DNA of 64,000 nt from Bacillota bacterium (GCA_023388055.1 JAEWGW010000002.1:68009-132008), one strand, 5' to 3'; positions 1 to 8,799 are shown, numbered from the stretch's first letter. Notes: generated by a model from the letters alone, not told the origin. Numbers and translations: made by a program.

Positions 1-167
1 TTTGATCTGAATCTATCTATTTCAAGACGCTTCTTTCTCTTGCTTCATCACCTTGCGGAAGTGCCGGAAACATACTATCATGATAACATGAATCGCCCTC
101 TCATTGGGAGCGGGATTCTCAAGGTTCTACGATTCGAATACATAGGTAGGGGGCGTGATGCAACGCC

Positions 168-1358
168 ATGAGTACAACCCGCAGGGGAACTCCCGATTTT
201 TTGCTGCTGATTCTTACTTTCGCCCTGGTTGCCTTCGGACTCATTATGGTGTTCAGCGCCAGCTCTATGTCGGCAGCCTATTACTATAGTGGAGATGCCC
301 TTTATTTTACCAAAAAGCAAGTCCTCGCTATTGTGCTGGGCATTATCGGCATGATTTTTTGCATGAATATCCATCATACCAAGCTGAAGAAGCTGACACC
401 CCTGTTTTTTATGGGAGTGTTGGTGCTGCTTGTGCTGGTTCCCTTTATCGGCAAAGAAGTAAAAGGCGCACGGAGCTGGTTTCCTATCGGACCACTCCAG
501 CTGCAGCCTTCAGAATTCGCCAAGATCGCCGTGATTATGTATCTGGCCGCTTTGATTTCCAAGAAAGAGGAGAAGTTCCGCGACTTCCAAAAAGGCCTGC
601 TCCCGGCTCTGTTCATCGTAGGGTTGGTCGCCTTCCTGATTATGCTGCAGCCGGACTTCGGCTCTGCAGCGATCCTCACCATGGGGGCGCTCCTGGTCAT
701 CATTGTCGGAGGAGCCAATCTGAAGCAGGTGGCTTTCCTGGGCGTTGTGGGAGGAGCCTTGGCTTCTGTGGTTCTGGTTATTATGTTCCTGGCCAATTCC
801 GAATTCGGCTACCGGATGGAGAGAATCACCACCTTCCTGGACCCCTGGGCGGACGAAACCGGCGCAGGCTTCCATGTGATCCAATCGCTCTACGCCTTTG
901 GACATGGCGGCTGGACAGGAGCAGGCTTTGGCCAAAGCATTCAAAAGCTGCATTTTCTGCCCGCTCCCCATAATGACTTTATCTTTTCCATTATCGGCGA
1001 GGAACTGGGGTTTCTCGGAAGCTCCCTGTTCCTGCTGGTTTATCTGTTATTTATCTGGCGGGGCATCATCGTAGCACTGCGGGCCACGGACACCTTCGCC
1101 AGCCTGACGGGGATCGGGATTATCGGCACCATTGCCATTCAGGCGTTAATCAATCTGGGCGGTGTAACCAATTCCATACCGCTGACAGGTGTGACGCTGC
1201 CGCTGATCAGCTACGGGGGCACCTCGGTGATGGTCACTCTGGCCAGCCTCGGCATTCTCCTGGGGATATCCCGGGATTACAACCGGGAGGCGGAGGAAGC
1301 CCACAACCGCGGCAGCACGGCGCAGAATAACCGGCGGAAACAAGCAGTATCCCGGTAA
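168..1358 (+). CDS. ftsW: FtsW/SpoVE/RodA-family peptidoglycan polymerase, probably FtsW
   Basis: SEDS-family glycosyltransferase that polymerises lipid II into glycan strands at the membrane. The 396-residue product is almost wholly hydrophobic, with about ten membrane segments. It carries the family motif HNDFIF (His268-Asp270), whose Asp matches the catalytic Asp of RodA, followed by GEELG, and a C-terminal LPLISYGG motif. The tail is short and charged, which is usual for FtsW. A G-rich ribosome binding site lies about 15 bases before the ATG. Sequence alone does not separate FtsW from SpoVE, but ylaN lies about 2 kb away, as in Bacillus subtilis where ylaN and ftsW are adjacent, which favours FtsW. 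Confidence 0.88.
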   Translation: MSTTRRGTPDFLLLILTFALVAFGLIMVFSASSMSAAYYYSGDALYFTKKQVLAIVLGIIGMIFCMNIHHTKLKKLTPLFFMGVLVLLVLVPFIGKEVKGARSWFPIGPLQLQPSEFAKIAVIMYLAALISKKEEKFRDFQKGLLPALFIVGLVAFLIMLQPDFGSAAILTMGALLVIIVGGANLKQVAFLGVVGGALASVVLVIMFLANSEFGYRMERITTFLDPWADETGAGFHVIQSLYAFGHGGWTGAGFGQSIQKLHFLPAPHNDFIFSIIGEELGFLGSSLFLLVYLLFIWRGIIVALRATDTFASLTGIGIIGTIAIQALINLGGVTNSIPLTGVTLPLISYGGTSVMVTLASLGILLGISRDYNREAEEAHNRGSTAQNNRRKQAVSR

Positions 1359-1376
1359 AAGAACCCCCATAAAGAG

Positions 1377-1418
1377 AGAAGAAGGAGAGGCCCCAACCGG
1401 GAGCCTCTCCTTCTTCCT
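1377..1418. terminator. Bidirectional terminator between ftsW and the Asp23-family gene
   Basis: A stem of about 15 bp (GAAGAAGGAGAGGC paired with GCCTCTCCTTCTTC) around a short loop lies between two convergent genes. It probably serves both directions. Confidence 0.75.
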
Positions 1419-1429
1419 ATCCGGAGCAC

Positions 1430-1810
1430 TTATTTTAGCAGCTTCTGGGGCTCCTCCGTCTCTTCCTCACGGAAGGACACACCCTCCACCTTGACATTGA
1501 CCTCCACAACCCGCAGGCCTGTCATATTCTCAATGGCTTCCCGGACATTGTACTGCAGCTCCCGGCATACTTCCTGAATTTTCGAGCCGTACTGGACGAT
1601 TACACGCAGATGGACAATGGCCTCTAGCTGGCCTACTTCCACGGTAATCCCCTTTTGCACATTTTTGCCGCTCAACCGTTTGGCGAACCCTTCGGAGATT
1701 CCTCCGGACATGGCCGTGATACCCGGCGTTTCCAAGGTCGCCAAGCCTGCAATGGTTGCCACCACATCATCGGATATGCGGATCAATCCCGTTTCAATCA
1801 TGTCGGACAT
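1430..1810 (-). CDS. Asp23/Gls24-family envelope stress protein
   Basis: Small Asp23/Gls24 (DUF322) protein of 126 residues. Family members are membrane-associated or cytoplasmic scaffold proteins linked to envelope stress. The sequence has the typical N-terminal G-x-I-x-I-x-x-x-V-V-x-x-I-A core, a TPGI segment, and a central VHLRVIVQYG strand followed by a VNVKVEGV strand. The ATG at 1810 is chosen because AAAGGAG lies 8 bases before it; an in-frame GTG at 1819 is too close to that site. A SigA-like promoter lies upstream. The gene converges on ftsW and is probably monocistronic. Its exact role is unknown. Confidence 0.85.
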   Translation of the reverse strand: MSDMIETGLIRISDDVVATIAGLATLETPGITAMSGGISEGFAKRLSGKNVQKGITVEVGQLEAIVHLRVIVQYGSKIQEVCRELQYNVREAIENMTGLRVVEVNVKVEGVSFREEETEEPQKLLK

Positions 1811-1845
1811 GGCTTCCACTCCTTTGCTGCAATCGTTTCCCCTTC

Positions 1846-1875
1846 ATTATAATAACGGAAGCCGCCCAACGTCAA
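1846..1875 (-). promoter_or_regulatory. SigA-like promoter of the Asp23-family gene
   Basis: On the minus strand, TTGACG and TATAAT are separated by 18 bases, about 35 bases before the start codon. Confidence 0.65.
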
Positions 1876-1917
1876 CGAGACTGACAGGCCGGCCTTCTTT
1901 CTACCTGCAATTTCAGC

Positions 1918-1947
1918 TTGTCAGAAAAAGCCAATCCTGTATATAAT
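1918..1947 (+). promoter_or_regulatory. SigA-like promoter of the Ca2+/H+ antiporter gene
   Basis: TTGTCA and TATAAT separated by 18 bases. The -35 box contains an in-frame TTG that extends the reading frame at its 5' end, so that longer frame should not be taken as coding. Confidence 0.7.
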
Positions 1948-2025
1948 CGATTAGGATTCGTATTCCCGCAGGAAAAACGATTCGAAGACGCATTTTATTC
2001 ATACGGAAAAGGTGGCGTTTGCTGC

Positions 2026-3099
2026 ATGTTGCTGTTGAAGAAAAATTGGTTTTATCTCGCTTTGGGCTTGACCTTTATTGCCAGCGGCAGTGCCCACTTC
2101 CTGGGCTTGTCTTCGATTCTGCAGTTCGCACTTGCCGGCATCGCGATTATTTTTGTGGCGGGATTCCTGGGCAGAGCTACGGAAAGTGTCGCCCATTACG
2201 CCGGTGACCGGCTGGGCGGATTCCTGAACGCAACCTTCGGCAATGCCGCCGAGCTGATTATTGCCATCATCCTGATCAAGGATGCTGTTAACGGCAAACC
2301 CGCTTTGTTCGATACCGTAAAGGCCAGCATTACCGGCTCCATTATCGGCAACCTGCTGCTGGTATTGGGATTGAGCGTGTTCTTAGGCGGTCTTAAATTC
2401 AAGAACCAGACCTACAACATCCGGATGGCTTCACACAGCTCGTCCCTGATGCTGCTGTCGGTCATCGCTCTGTTTATCCCGGCCATGTTCGCCTCCCGGA
2501 TGAACCACGAGCATCTGACCACCCTGAGCCTGACCGTATCCATTCTGCTGGTGGCTGCGTATTTTCTCTGGCTGCTGTTTTCCATGGTCACCCATAAGAA
2601 TGAATTGGCTGACGAGGCGGTTGAACACGGGGAAGCTGCCTGGAGCAAAAAACTCTCCATCCTGTTTCTGGTCCTGGCAACCGTTATGGTGGCGCTGGTC
2701 AGCGAGTGGATGGTGGGGACGCTGGAGGACTTCTCCCACCGGTTCGGCTTATCCGAGCTGTTCGTGGGCGCCTTCGTCATCGCCATCGTAGGCAATGCTG
2801 CCGAACACTCCGCCGCCATCATGCTGGCCCTGAAGAACAAAATCGGCGCCGCTGTGGAAATCGCTGTTGGCAGCAGCCTGCAGATCGCTCTTTTTGTGGC
2901 ACCGGTACTTGTAATCATCAGCGCACTGATGGGTCAAACCATGGATATTGTGTTCACCATCCACGAGCTGGTGGCCATTGGGGTGGCTGTTTTTATTGCC
3001 TCCTCTATCTCCCGGGACGGCTCCACCAACTGGTACGAGGGTGTTCTGCTGCTGACCGTTTACGTGATTCTGGGTTTTGCCTTCTTTCTTCTGATGTAA
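2026..3099 (+). CDS. CaX-family calcium/proton antiporter
   Basis: Membrane cation/H+ exchanger of the CaX (Vcx1/ChaA) family, probably exporting Ca2+ in exchange for protons. The 357-residue product has about eleven hydrophobic segments. It contains both hallmark alpha repeats, GNAAE at residues 72-76 and GNAAE at 256-260, whose Glu residues bind cation in the family. The length fits bacterial CaX proteins. The ATG at 2026 has an AAAAGGTGG site about 11 bases upstream; the longer in-frame extension begins inside the promoter. The gene ends in a shared terminator facing ylaN. Nothing in the sequence shows regulation by calcium or pH. Confidence 0.87.
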   Translation: MLLLKKNWFYLALGLTFIASGSAHFLGLSSILQFALAGIAIIFVAGFLGRATESVAHYAGDRLGGFLNATFGNAAELIIAIILIKDAVNGKPALFDTVKASITGSIIGNLLLVLGLSVFLGGLKFKNQTYNIRMASHSSSLMLLSVIALFIPAMFASRMNHEHLTTLSLTVSILLVAAYFLWLLFSMVTHKNELADEAVEHGEAAWSKKLSILFLVLATVMVALVSEWMVGTLEDFSHRFGLSELFVGAFVIAIVGNAAEHSAAIMLALKNKIGAAVEIAVGSSLQIALFVAPVLVIISALMGQTMDIVFTIHELVAIGVAVFIASSISRDGSTNWYEGVLLLTVYVILGFAFFLLM

Positions 3100-3111
3100 T
3101 ATCATTCACCG

Positions 3112-3159
3112 CAAAAAAAAGCCCGAGGAAGCAACCTGCCGGTTACTCCTTCGGGCTTT
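3112..3159. terminator. Terminator between the antiporter gene and ylaN
   Basis: AAAGCCCGAGGAAGCAACC pairs with GGTTACTCCTTCGGGCTTT around a four-base loop. An A-run precedes it (a T-run on the minus strand), so it is a good terminator for ylaN and probably for both genes. It overlaps the last codons of ylaN. Confidence 0.8.
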
Positions 3160-3430
3160 GCGCTTCAAACAGAATGGCCAGATTCCGCTCAAGCCTGCTC
3201 ATGATCTGCTTGCCGTCCTCTTCAACCACCAGTCCTGCACGTATGGCAAAATCCACCTGACGGGAAAGCCCGTACATCTGGGTGTCGAGCACCTCTTCAT
3301 AGAGGGGACACTTCCGGGTGGTCAAATTCTCCATTTGTATTTCAATCAGCTTCTCAATGCGCTCCGCATCTTCCTGCAAAAGGTTGAGAGACTTCTGCTT
3401 GAGATCCCGCATGATTTCCGGCTGCTGCAT
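3143..3430 (-). CDS. ylaN: YlaN family protein (UPF0358)
   Basis: Small cytoplasmic protein of 95 residues, strongly similar to Bacillus subtilis YlaN. The core CPLYEEVLDTQMYGLSR is nearly invariant in the family. YlaN is essential in B. subtilis under normal conditions and has been linked to iron homeostasis through Fur; that is family knowledge, not visible here. The start at 3430 is set by AGGGGGAG seven bases upstream; a longer in-frame extension lacks such a site. The position close to ftsW matches Bacillus gene order, although the Asp23 and antiporter genes lie between them here. Confidence 0.88.
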   Translation of the reverse strand: MQQPEIMRDLKQKSLNLLQEDAERIEKLIEIQMENLTTRKCPLYEEVLDTQMYGLSRQVDFAIRAGLVVEEDGKQIMSRLERNLAILFEAQSPKE

Positions 3431-3544
3431 TCTAGAACTCCCCCTGCCTCCAAAAAAACATCTCTTATGCTCTATATTATTCGAAAATGAAAGAATAAAC
3501 AAGTAAGCCGCTCTTAAGGCCTTTGCAGAAAACAGGATAATAGG

Positions 3545-3572
3545 AAAAAACCTGCCCTCTACAGGCAGGTTT
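3545..3572 (-). terminator. Terminator of the HPr-like gene
   Basis: AAACCTGCC pairs with GGCAGGTTT around a seven-base loop, with a T-run on the minus strand, just after the HPr-like gene. Confidence 0.8.
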
Positions 3573-3605
3573 CACTTGCAGCTGTTGGCGGCCGCTCCTA
3601 CGAAA

Positions 3606-3854
3606 TTAGTCGTTAACCGCGTTTACGGTCATGTTGTGCTTGGCGAACACTTCAACCATGGCCTTCTTGGCCTCATCGGCATCCGGACCGTGGACATGCA
3701 GATTATATGTACCGCTTGCCAGAAGCGTAGTGAACAATCCGAGGATGCTCTTCACGTCGATATACTTGTTATCGTATTGAAGGACGATGGAAGACCGGAA
3801 TTTGTTGGCAGTCTGGGAAATTTCTACAATTGCAGCGTTATTGGCATTAGGCAT
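3606..3854 (-). CDS. HPr-like protein without the phosphorylatable histidine
   Basis: An 82-residue protein of the HPr fold. From Gln14 it aligns without gaps to HPr from its Gln24 onward: QTANK matches QTASK, and KSILG matches KSIMG, which includes the Ser46 regulatory site. The segment before this is about ten residues too short, and the HARP active-site motif carrying His15 is absent; Asn5, Ala7 and Ala8 occupy those places. It therefore cannot accept phosphate from enzyme I at His15. It may be a regulatory Crh-like protein or have another role. GGAGGG lies six bases before the ATG. It is monocistronic with its own terminator and lies far from the ptsI gene in this window. Confidence 0.75.
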   Translation of the reverse strand: MPNANNAAIVEISQTANKFRSSIVLQYDNKYIDVKSILGLFTTLLASGTYNLHVHGPDADEAKKAMVEVFAKHNMTVNAVND

Positions 3855-3901
3855 TGTAATCCCTCCATAGTTAAGCAGCTTTTTATTTTTGGGTGAAGCC
3901 T

Positions 3902-4064
3902 AGGGTCTGTCTTCAAACCCGCTTGAGGGCATCTTTTACCACCTTTTCGTCCCTTGCTGCGTTACTTTCGCTTGACGTACCCTCGGTACGCCTTCACAAA
4001 AGTGCCTTGCCTGGAACGAAAATTTGCCAAAATCTGCTCCCCTCGGAGTTTGAAGACAGACCCT
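3902..4064. repeat. 163-bp palindromic element, MITE-like
   Basis: The ends AGGGTCTGTCTTCAAAC and its exact reverse complement bound a stretch that is an imperfect inverted repeat along its whole length, centred at 3983 on GTACC-CTC-GGTAC. It would fold into one long hairpin. No coding region is apparent inside. It lies between the HPr-like gene and the aminopeptidase gene. The form suggests a non-autonomous mobile or REP-like palindrome. Confidence 0.8.
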
Positions 4065-4129
4065 TGAAAAACTTACCTTAATAATACATGTGAAAAGGGT
4101 TACAAGCAAGCTGAACTTTTCAGCTTTCC

Positions 4130-5245
4130 CTACTTCAGATTCTCCGGATTCAAAACCTCCAGCTCCGGCAGAACGAAGCGCCCGTCCTTGCGGATCAGCA
4201 CATCGTCAAACCAGATTTCCCCGCCGCCGTATTCCGGACGCTGGATCAGCACCAGATCCCAGTGTACGCTGGATACATTGCCGTTGTTCGCGGCTTTGTA
4301 GGCCTGTCCCGGGGTAAAATGGAGGCTGCCGTCGATCTTCTCATCGAAGAGGGTATCCTTCATCGGATGTTGGATATACGGATTAAAGCCGAAGCTGAAT
4401 TCCCCGATATAACGGGCTCCTTCATCCGCATCCAGAACCGCATTGATCCGGTCCGTGTGGTTGGCGGTAGCTTCTACAATTTTACCGTCCTTGAAAACAA
4501 AACGGATGTTTTCATAGGTTACGCCTCCATTGATGGAGGGGGTGTTGTAGCTGATGACACCGTTGATGGAGTTGCGTACGGGAGCGGTATACAGCTCTCC
4601 GTCCGGGATGTTGCGCCGGCCGCAGCACTTGACCGAGCCGATGTCCTTAATGGAGAAGGAAATATCCGTACCCGGGCCGGTGATACGCACCCGGTCGGTT
4701 TTGTTCATAAGCTCCTGAAGCGGATCCATGGCCTCTGCCATACGGGCGTAATCCAGGTTGCACACATCGAAGTAGAAGTCCTCGAAGGCTTCGGTGCTGG
4801 TTCCTGCCAGCTGGGCCATAGCCGCATTAGGATAACGCAGTATCGCCCAACGGGTATGCTCCACCCGCTGCTCCATATGAACGGGATGACTGTACAGCCG
4901 GCTGTACAGCTTCATCTTGTCCTCGGGCACGTCCGACAGCTCGCTTTGGTTGTCTCCTCCGCGGATGCTAATGTAGCATTGCATCTCCTTCATCCGGGCC
5001 AGATCCAGCTTGGCCCAGGTGGAGATTTGCTCCTCGGTGCAGCCTTTCAAGATGCTGGCGAGCACAGCGGCATCACGCAGCTCCACATACGGCATACCGC
5101 CCCTTTTGTAGACCTCTTCCACCAGGCACCGGACAATTTCCTTCTCGGAGCCCAACATATCGATAAGGACCTTATCCCCCGGCTGTACATCCAGGGAGTA
5201 TTGAATCAGGTTTTTTGCTAGGGTTTGAAGTCTGGGATCGCGCAT
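4130..5245 (-). CDS. M29-family metallo-aminopeptidase (AmpS/PepS type)
   Basis: Cytoplasmic aminopeptidase of family M29, which removes N-terminal residues from peptides using two divalent metal ions. The 371-residue length is normal. Conserved segments that probably hold the metal ligands are GEFSFGFN, DEKIDGSLHF and SSVHWDLV in the C-terminal half, and the N-terminal half has the family form with VQPGDKVLI. The start at 5245 is set by AAAGGAG five bases upstream; an upstream in-frame GTG overlaps that site. The TVP38 gene lies 58 bases upstream on the same strand, so they may be cotranscribed. Confidence 0.88.
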   Translation of the reverse strand: MRDPRLQTLAKNLIQYSLDVQPGDKVLIDMLGSEKEIVRCLVEEVYKRGGMPYVELRDAAVLASILKGCTEEQISTWAKLDLARMKEMQCYISIRGGDNQSELSDVPEDKMKLYSRLYSHPVHMEQRVEHTRWAILRYPNAAMAQLAGTSTEAFEDFYFDVCNLDYARMAEAMDPLQELMNKTDRVRITGPGTDISFSIKDIGSVKCCGRRNIPDGELYTAPVRNSINGVISYNTPSINGGVTYENIRFVFKDGKIVEATANHTDRINAVLDADEGARYIGEFSFGFNPYIQHPMKDTLFDEKIDGSLHFTPGQAYKAANNGNVSSVHWDLVLIQRPEYGGGEIWFDDVLIRKDGRFVLPELEVLNPENLK

Positions 5246-5303
5246 AGTGTCTCCTTTCACATGACGAGCCGCTTCCCGCTGATTTTGCGAAAAGCGGCAC
5301 CGG

Positions 5304-5987
5304 TTATTTGACCGGTTTGCCGGTCAGCTTGTTCTTGAACACCGTGCCGAGAGCCAGCAGCAGCACAAAGATAGCGCCCAATATGGCCAATCTGCCTTTG
5401 TATTCGCTGAAGTGGAGCAGATCATGGCCAATGAGGGATTCCAAGAGAACAATGGGCAGCTTTCCGATAACGGTAGCCAGAATGTAGTCCCGCGCCTTAA
5501 TCTTGACCACCCCTGCCCCCAGGCTTACAGCAGTTGAGGGAATAACCGGAATGAACCGGCCCAGCAGGACATAAAAAAAGCCGTTCTCCTCCATCCGTTT
5601 GTTGAACACGCGGACGGCATTGTAACGCGACAGGATTTTCTCAGCCCTGGCTCTGCCTGCCGAACGGGCGAAGGCAAAGGCTGTAATGGCTCCGAGTACT
5701 GCCATCAGATAGTTGACGGCAATCCCCCAGCCCAACCCCAATACAAGCACATTCGCTCCGGCTACCAGGACAAACGGAATAAACGGCACCATAACCTGAA
5801 CATAAACAATGGCCATTCCCAGTATGACGGAAAAGGCTCCGAAAGAACGCAAATAGTCCGAAAGCTCCTGCACATTCATACGGGTAAGATGTTTGCCGGT
5901 ATCGGTAAACAGAATAAATGCCACCGCCGCCGCTATTAAACAGACCGGGAGGAGAATCCGCCCCGCCTTTTGCCAGCTTTTAACCAA
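5304..5987 (-). CDS. TVP38/TMEM64-family membrane protein
   Basis: Integral membrane protein of about 227 residues of the TVP38/TMEM64 (VTT domain, DedA-related) family. It has about six hydrophobic segments and the family signature GRFIPVIPSTAVSLGAG. Members are implicated in lipid movement or membrane homeostasis, but the substrate is not evident here. The in-frame ATG at 6038 overlaps a -10 box, so translation more likely begins at the TTG at 5987, eight bases after AGGGGG. The start remains uncertain. It is followed closely by the aminopeptidase gene. Confidence 0.8.
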   Translation of the reverse strand: MVKSWQKAGRILLPVCLIAAAVAFILFTDTGKHLTRMNVQELSDYLRSFGAFSVILGMAIVYVQVMVPFIPFVLVAGANVLVLGLGWGIAVNYLMAVLGAITAFAFARSAGRARAEKILSRYNAVRVFNKRMEENGFFYVLLGRFIPVIPSTAVSLGAGVVKIKARDYILATVIGKLPIVLLESLIGHDLLHFSEYKGRLAILGAIFVLLLALGTVFKNKLTGKPVK

Positions 5988-6018
5988 AAAATTAACCCCC
6001 TGTCCAATTCCCTCCCCT

Positions 6019-6046
6019 ATTGTACCATGTTTGCACATGATGTAAA
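6019..6046 (-). promoter_or_regulatory. SigA-like promoter of the TVP38-family gene
   Basis: TTTACA and TACAAT on the minus strand with a 16-base spacer, just after the lipoprotein gene. It overlaps the first in-frame ATG of the downstream frame and so argues for a later start. Confidence 0.6.
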
Positions 6047-6050
6047 CGCC

Positions 6051-6701
6051 TTAAAAATCGTATATTGTTCGAACGGTTTCCCCACGGGTTCCGCCTTCTT
6101 CCCCATAAACCATCCGGCTCTCCATAATGAGCCGCTCCGGCTTCCCCGTAGCCAGGTTCAGACGGACGGTGCAGATCCCCTCCGCCGTCAAGGAGCTGGC
6201 CGCCGCCTCTAAGGCACCTAGCTCCTTCTCTGCTGAGGCACGGGCCTGTTGGTCTGCCAGCAGCTCTGTTGCCCGCCGCAGGTCCGATAGCCGCTGCTCC
6301 ATGGCTTCCTTCACGGCACGGCTCCAGCTTTCCTGCTCCAAGGACACCACCAGCGTAGTCGCCTGCAGCTGGGCCGTAGGCCGCTGGATCTCAACGGAGC
6401 GGTCCATCAGCTGCACCAGCTTGACCGCTTCCCGGTAGTCTGCAGACCAGAGCCCCCAAGTGGAAGAGAGCAGCTCCGGCTGAACGGCAGGCAGGACGAT
6501 ACCGTCCGTAACAATTTCCGCCTCAGACGATTTCACCGTGAGCCTCCCCTTGTCCAGCTCGGACAAAGCCCTGACGAGAAGACTCTCCCCCCTGTCCGAA
6601 TCACCGGCCATCTGCGGACCTTCCGCCCCGCTGCAGCCTCCGGCGAGCCACATGCCCGCTCCAATGACCGCTGCCGCTATTGCCGGCTTCATCCTGCGCA
6701 T
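6051..6701 (-). CDS. Predicted lipoprotein of unknown function
   Basis: A 216-residue protein starting with a short basic region, a hydrophobic stretch and the lipobox LAGGC (Cys at residue 23), so it is probably anchored to the outer face of the membrane by a lipidated Cys. The rest is soluble, with an Ala/Glu/Leu-rich helical stretch around residues 125-175. I do not recognise a family. AAGGAGGG lies six bases before the ATG. It is followed by the TVP38-family gene, which has its own promoter. Confidence 0.75.
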   Translation of the reverse strand: MRRMKPAIAAAVIGAGMWLAGGCSGAEGPQMAGDSDRGESLLVRALSELDKGRLTVKSSEAEIVTDGIVLPAVQPELLSSTWGLWSADYREAVKLVQLMDRSVEIQRPTAQLQATTLVVSLEQESWSRAVKEAMEQRLSDLRRATELLADQQARASAEKELGALEAAASSLTAEGICTVRLNLATGKPERLIMESRMVYGEEGGTRGETVRTIYDF

Positions 6702-6798
6702 AAACAGCCCTCCTTCGAACCATTGATTCCAAACCAGCCACCCTACAGATAAGTTAGTTTATCCCAAGCCGGGTTTGTTTACGCGTCTGCCAAAGGCA

Positions 6799-6821
6799 AA
6801 AAACCACCCGAAGGTGGTTTC
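6799..6821 (-). terminator. Terminator of the diguanylate cyclase gene
   Basis: AAACCACC and GGTGGTTT around a CGAA loop, followed by a T-run on the minus strand, about 25 bases after the stop. Confidence 0.85.
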
Positions 6822-6843
6822 TGTTTTCTTCTTATTCCGGGAT

Positions 6844-8799
6844 TTACCCGATCATGATCCGGTTGCGCCCCACATGCTTGGCCTTGTACAATGCCATATC
6901 CGAACGGTAGAACAGGCTCTCCACGCTGATTTTGTCATCCTTCCAGTGCCACTCGGACACTCCGCAGGACACCGTCACGGAAGGGCGGGTATCCTTCTCC
7001 ACACGGAAGCGGATGCGTTCGGCAATCTTGAGGGACTGCTCCGTCATCACCTGCGGCAGATAAATGGCCAGCTCCTCGCCGCCCCACCGTGCCGCTATGT
7101 CCGTGTCCCGGATGCAGGAACGGATAATTTTGCTTACCTGGATCAGGATTTCGTCGCCGACCTGATGCCCGTATGTATCGTTGACCTGCTTGAAATAGTC
7201 GATGTCCACCACAATCAGGGAGCCGCAGATATCCTTCTTCTGATGGTTGCCCACCTGCTCATCCAGGAAATTGCGGGCATATAACCCTGTCAGGTTGTCA
7301 GTGATGACCATCCGCCGCACCTCTGCATGCAGGGAGGCGTTGGTGAGGGCCAGGCCGATGTGTCCGGCCAAAACCTGCAGCAGCTTGTAATTATCGTAGG
7401 AAAAGAATCCGGGCTGCTGATGGGCCACCAGAATGGCCCCTTTGGCCTCGTCATGAACAATCAGCGGAGCGACAATCAGGGAACGGGCACCGGTAAGCTG
7501 CATCAGCCGGGAAACAGGGGCTTGCGGCTTAGCCCAATAGTCGGAGATGATCACCGGCTCCTTGGATTTGCAGACCATCCCGGCGAAGCCTGAGTTTTCA
7601 TCGAAGGTTTCATGCAGAATGGCCGGAACATTGGCCGCATGAACCGCAAATTTGCCGGTCTCCTGGTCAAGCTGAAGGATACAGCAGTAATCCGCCTTGA
7701 ATATCTGCATCAGCTCGGCCGAGGCGAAGTTGAAGATATCATGCATTTTGAGACTCTGGTTCAGCTGCTTGGTCAGCTCATTGATCAGCCGCAGCTCATT
7801 CACCAGAAGATTGGACTGCTCATACAGCTTGGCATTCTCGAAGGCAGATCCGGCGGCGCTGGAGAGCACCTTCATGATCTGGGCATCCGACGGGCCAAAA
7901 TTGCCCTTGTGGGAATGCAGATGCATCACCCCGTAAATCCCCTGCTTCCCGCTGATGGGAACGGCCATCTGGAATTCACCGGGATGCAAACATTCGTCGA
8001 TGACGATCTTGCCCTCCATAAACGCTCTGGTACAGACATGCTCGTCCATCCCTGTAAAATTCAGGACCTTCACCGGCAGTCCTGAACGGGGCTGATCCTG
8101 GGTCATGAGCAGGTCGATCCGCGCTTCCGGGTACAGTTCATTAATCCGGCGGATGATGCCTCCAAGCACCTCATCCGTATCAATTTTGGAATAGAGGTCC
8201 AGGGCCATCTGGAAGAGGATATCCTTCTTGTAGGCCTCCCGCTCCTCTATAAGCCGCTCATCCCGTAAAAAAGAGCCTGCGGTTTTCTCAATATGTACGT
8301 AGAGCCAGCCGGGAAAGCCCAATGCAAGCCTCATCAAATGATCCAAGCTTGCAGGATATCCCTCCCGCATGACCATTCCCAACACCAGAGCGGGGTTGCC
8401 GCGGCAGTCATGAAGCACAACCTGCGCAATGCGCTCCCCGGACAGCTGGATCAGGACATTCCCGGGCTTTTCCCGGCCAAGCTCCAGCAAACCCTCCCGC
8501 AGCTCCTCTGCCGGGCAGCCAAACAGATCAGCCTCCCGGAATTCAAGCCAGCTGCCCGAGGCATCCCGGATAAACCAGCCCTTGGCTTCCGCATGCATAA
8601 CCGGTTCAACCTGCTTAGCCCAATCGGCAAAGGCGGCTTTGGCCAGAGCAATCCATTGTATATCGTTGCCAAACGATGCAGCCGAAGCATCACAGTAATC
8701 AGGAATCAGCTGCAAACTGCCCGGGGCGGCATCGGCTGCTCCATTCTCCCGTAACCTCTCTTCGGATGCCGGCTCCCGGCGTATGCTCTGGCTTTCCAT
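6844..8799 (-). CDS. GAF-containing diguanylate cyclase (GGDEF)
   Basis: Cytoplasmic signalling enzyme of 651 residues that should make cyclic di-GMP from two GTP. The C-terminal GGDEF domain has an active GGEEL motif at residues 573-577, an inhibitory-site RxxD (RDTD, 564-567), and the typical NLTGLYAR, DIDYFKQVNDTYGH and ALYKAK motifs. Ahead of it are two GAF-like regions (about 195-325 and 345-490) that probably bind a small ligand or sense redox state. The N-terminal 190 residues are unassigned. There are no membrane segments. AAGAGGG lies seven bases before the ATG. It stands alone between two terminator-bounded regions. Confidence 0.9.
   Translation of the reverse strand: MESQSIRREPASEERLRENGAADAAPGSLQLIPDYCDASAASFGNDIQWIALAKAAFADWAKQVEPVMHAEAKGWFIRDASGSWLEFREADLFGCPAEELREGLLELGREKPGNVLIQLSGERIAQVVLHDCRGNPALVLGMVMREGYPASLDHLMRLALGFPGWLYVHIEKTAGSFLRDERLIEEREAYKKDILFQMALDLYSKIDTDEVLGGIIRRINELYPEARIDLLMTQDQPRSGLPVKVLNFTGMDEHVCTRAFMEGKIVIDECLHPGEFQMAVPISGKQGIYGVMHLHSHKGNFGPSDAQIMKVLSSAAGSAFENAKLYEQSNLLVNELRLINELTKQLNQSLKMHDIFNFASAELMQIFKADYCCILQLDQETGKFAVHAANVPAILHETFDENSGFAGMVCKSKEPVIISDYWAKPQAPVSRLMQLTGARSLIVAPLIVHDEAKGAILVAHQQPGFFSYDNYKLLQVLAGHIGLALTNASLHAEVRRMVITDNLTGLYARNFLDEQVGNHQKKDICGSLIVVDIDYFKQVNDTYGHQVGDEILIQVSKIIRSCIRDTDIAARWGGEELAIYLPQVMTEQSLKIAERIRFRVEKDTRPSVTVSCGVSEWHWKDDKISVESLFYRSDMALYKAKHVGRNRIMIG

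Noticed and set aside
1918..2025. N-terminal extension of the Ca2+/H+ antiporter from a TTG
   Set aside because: The TTG is part of a -35 box and no ribosome binding site precedes it; the ATG at 2026 has one and gives a normal-length protein.
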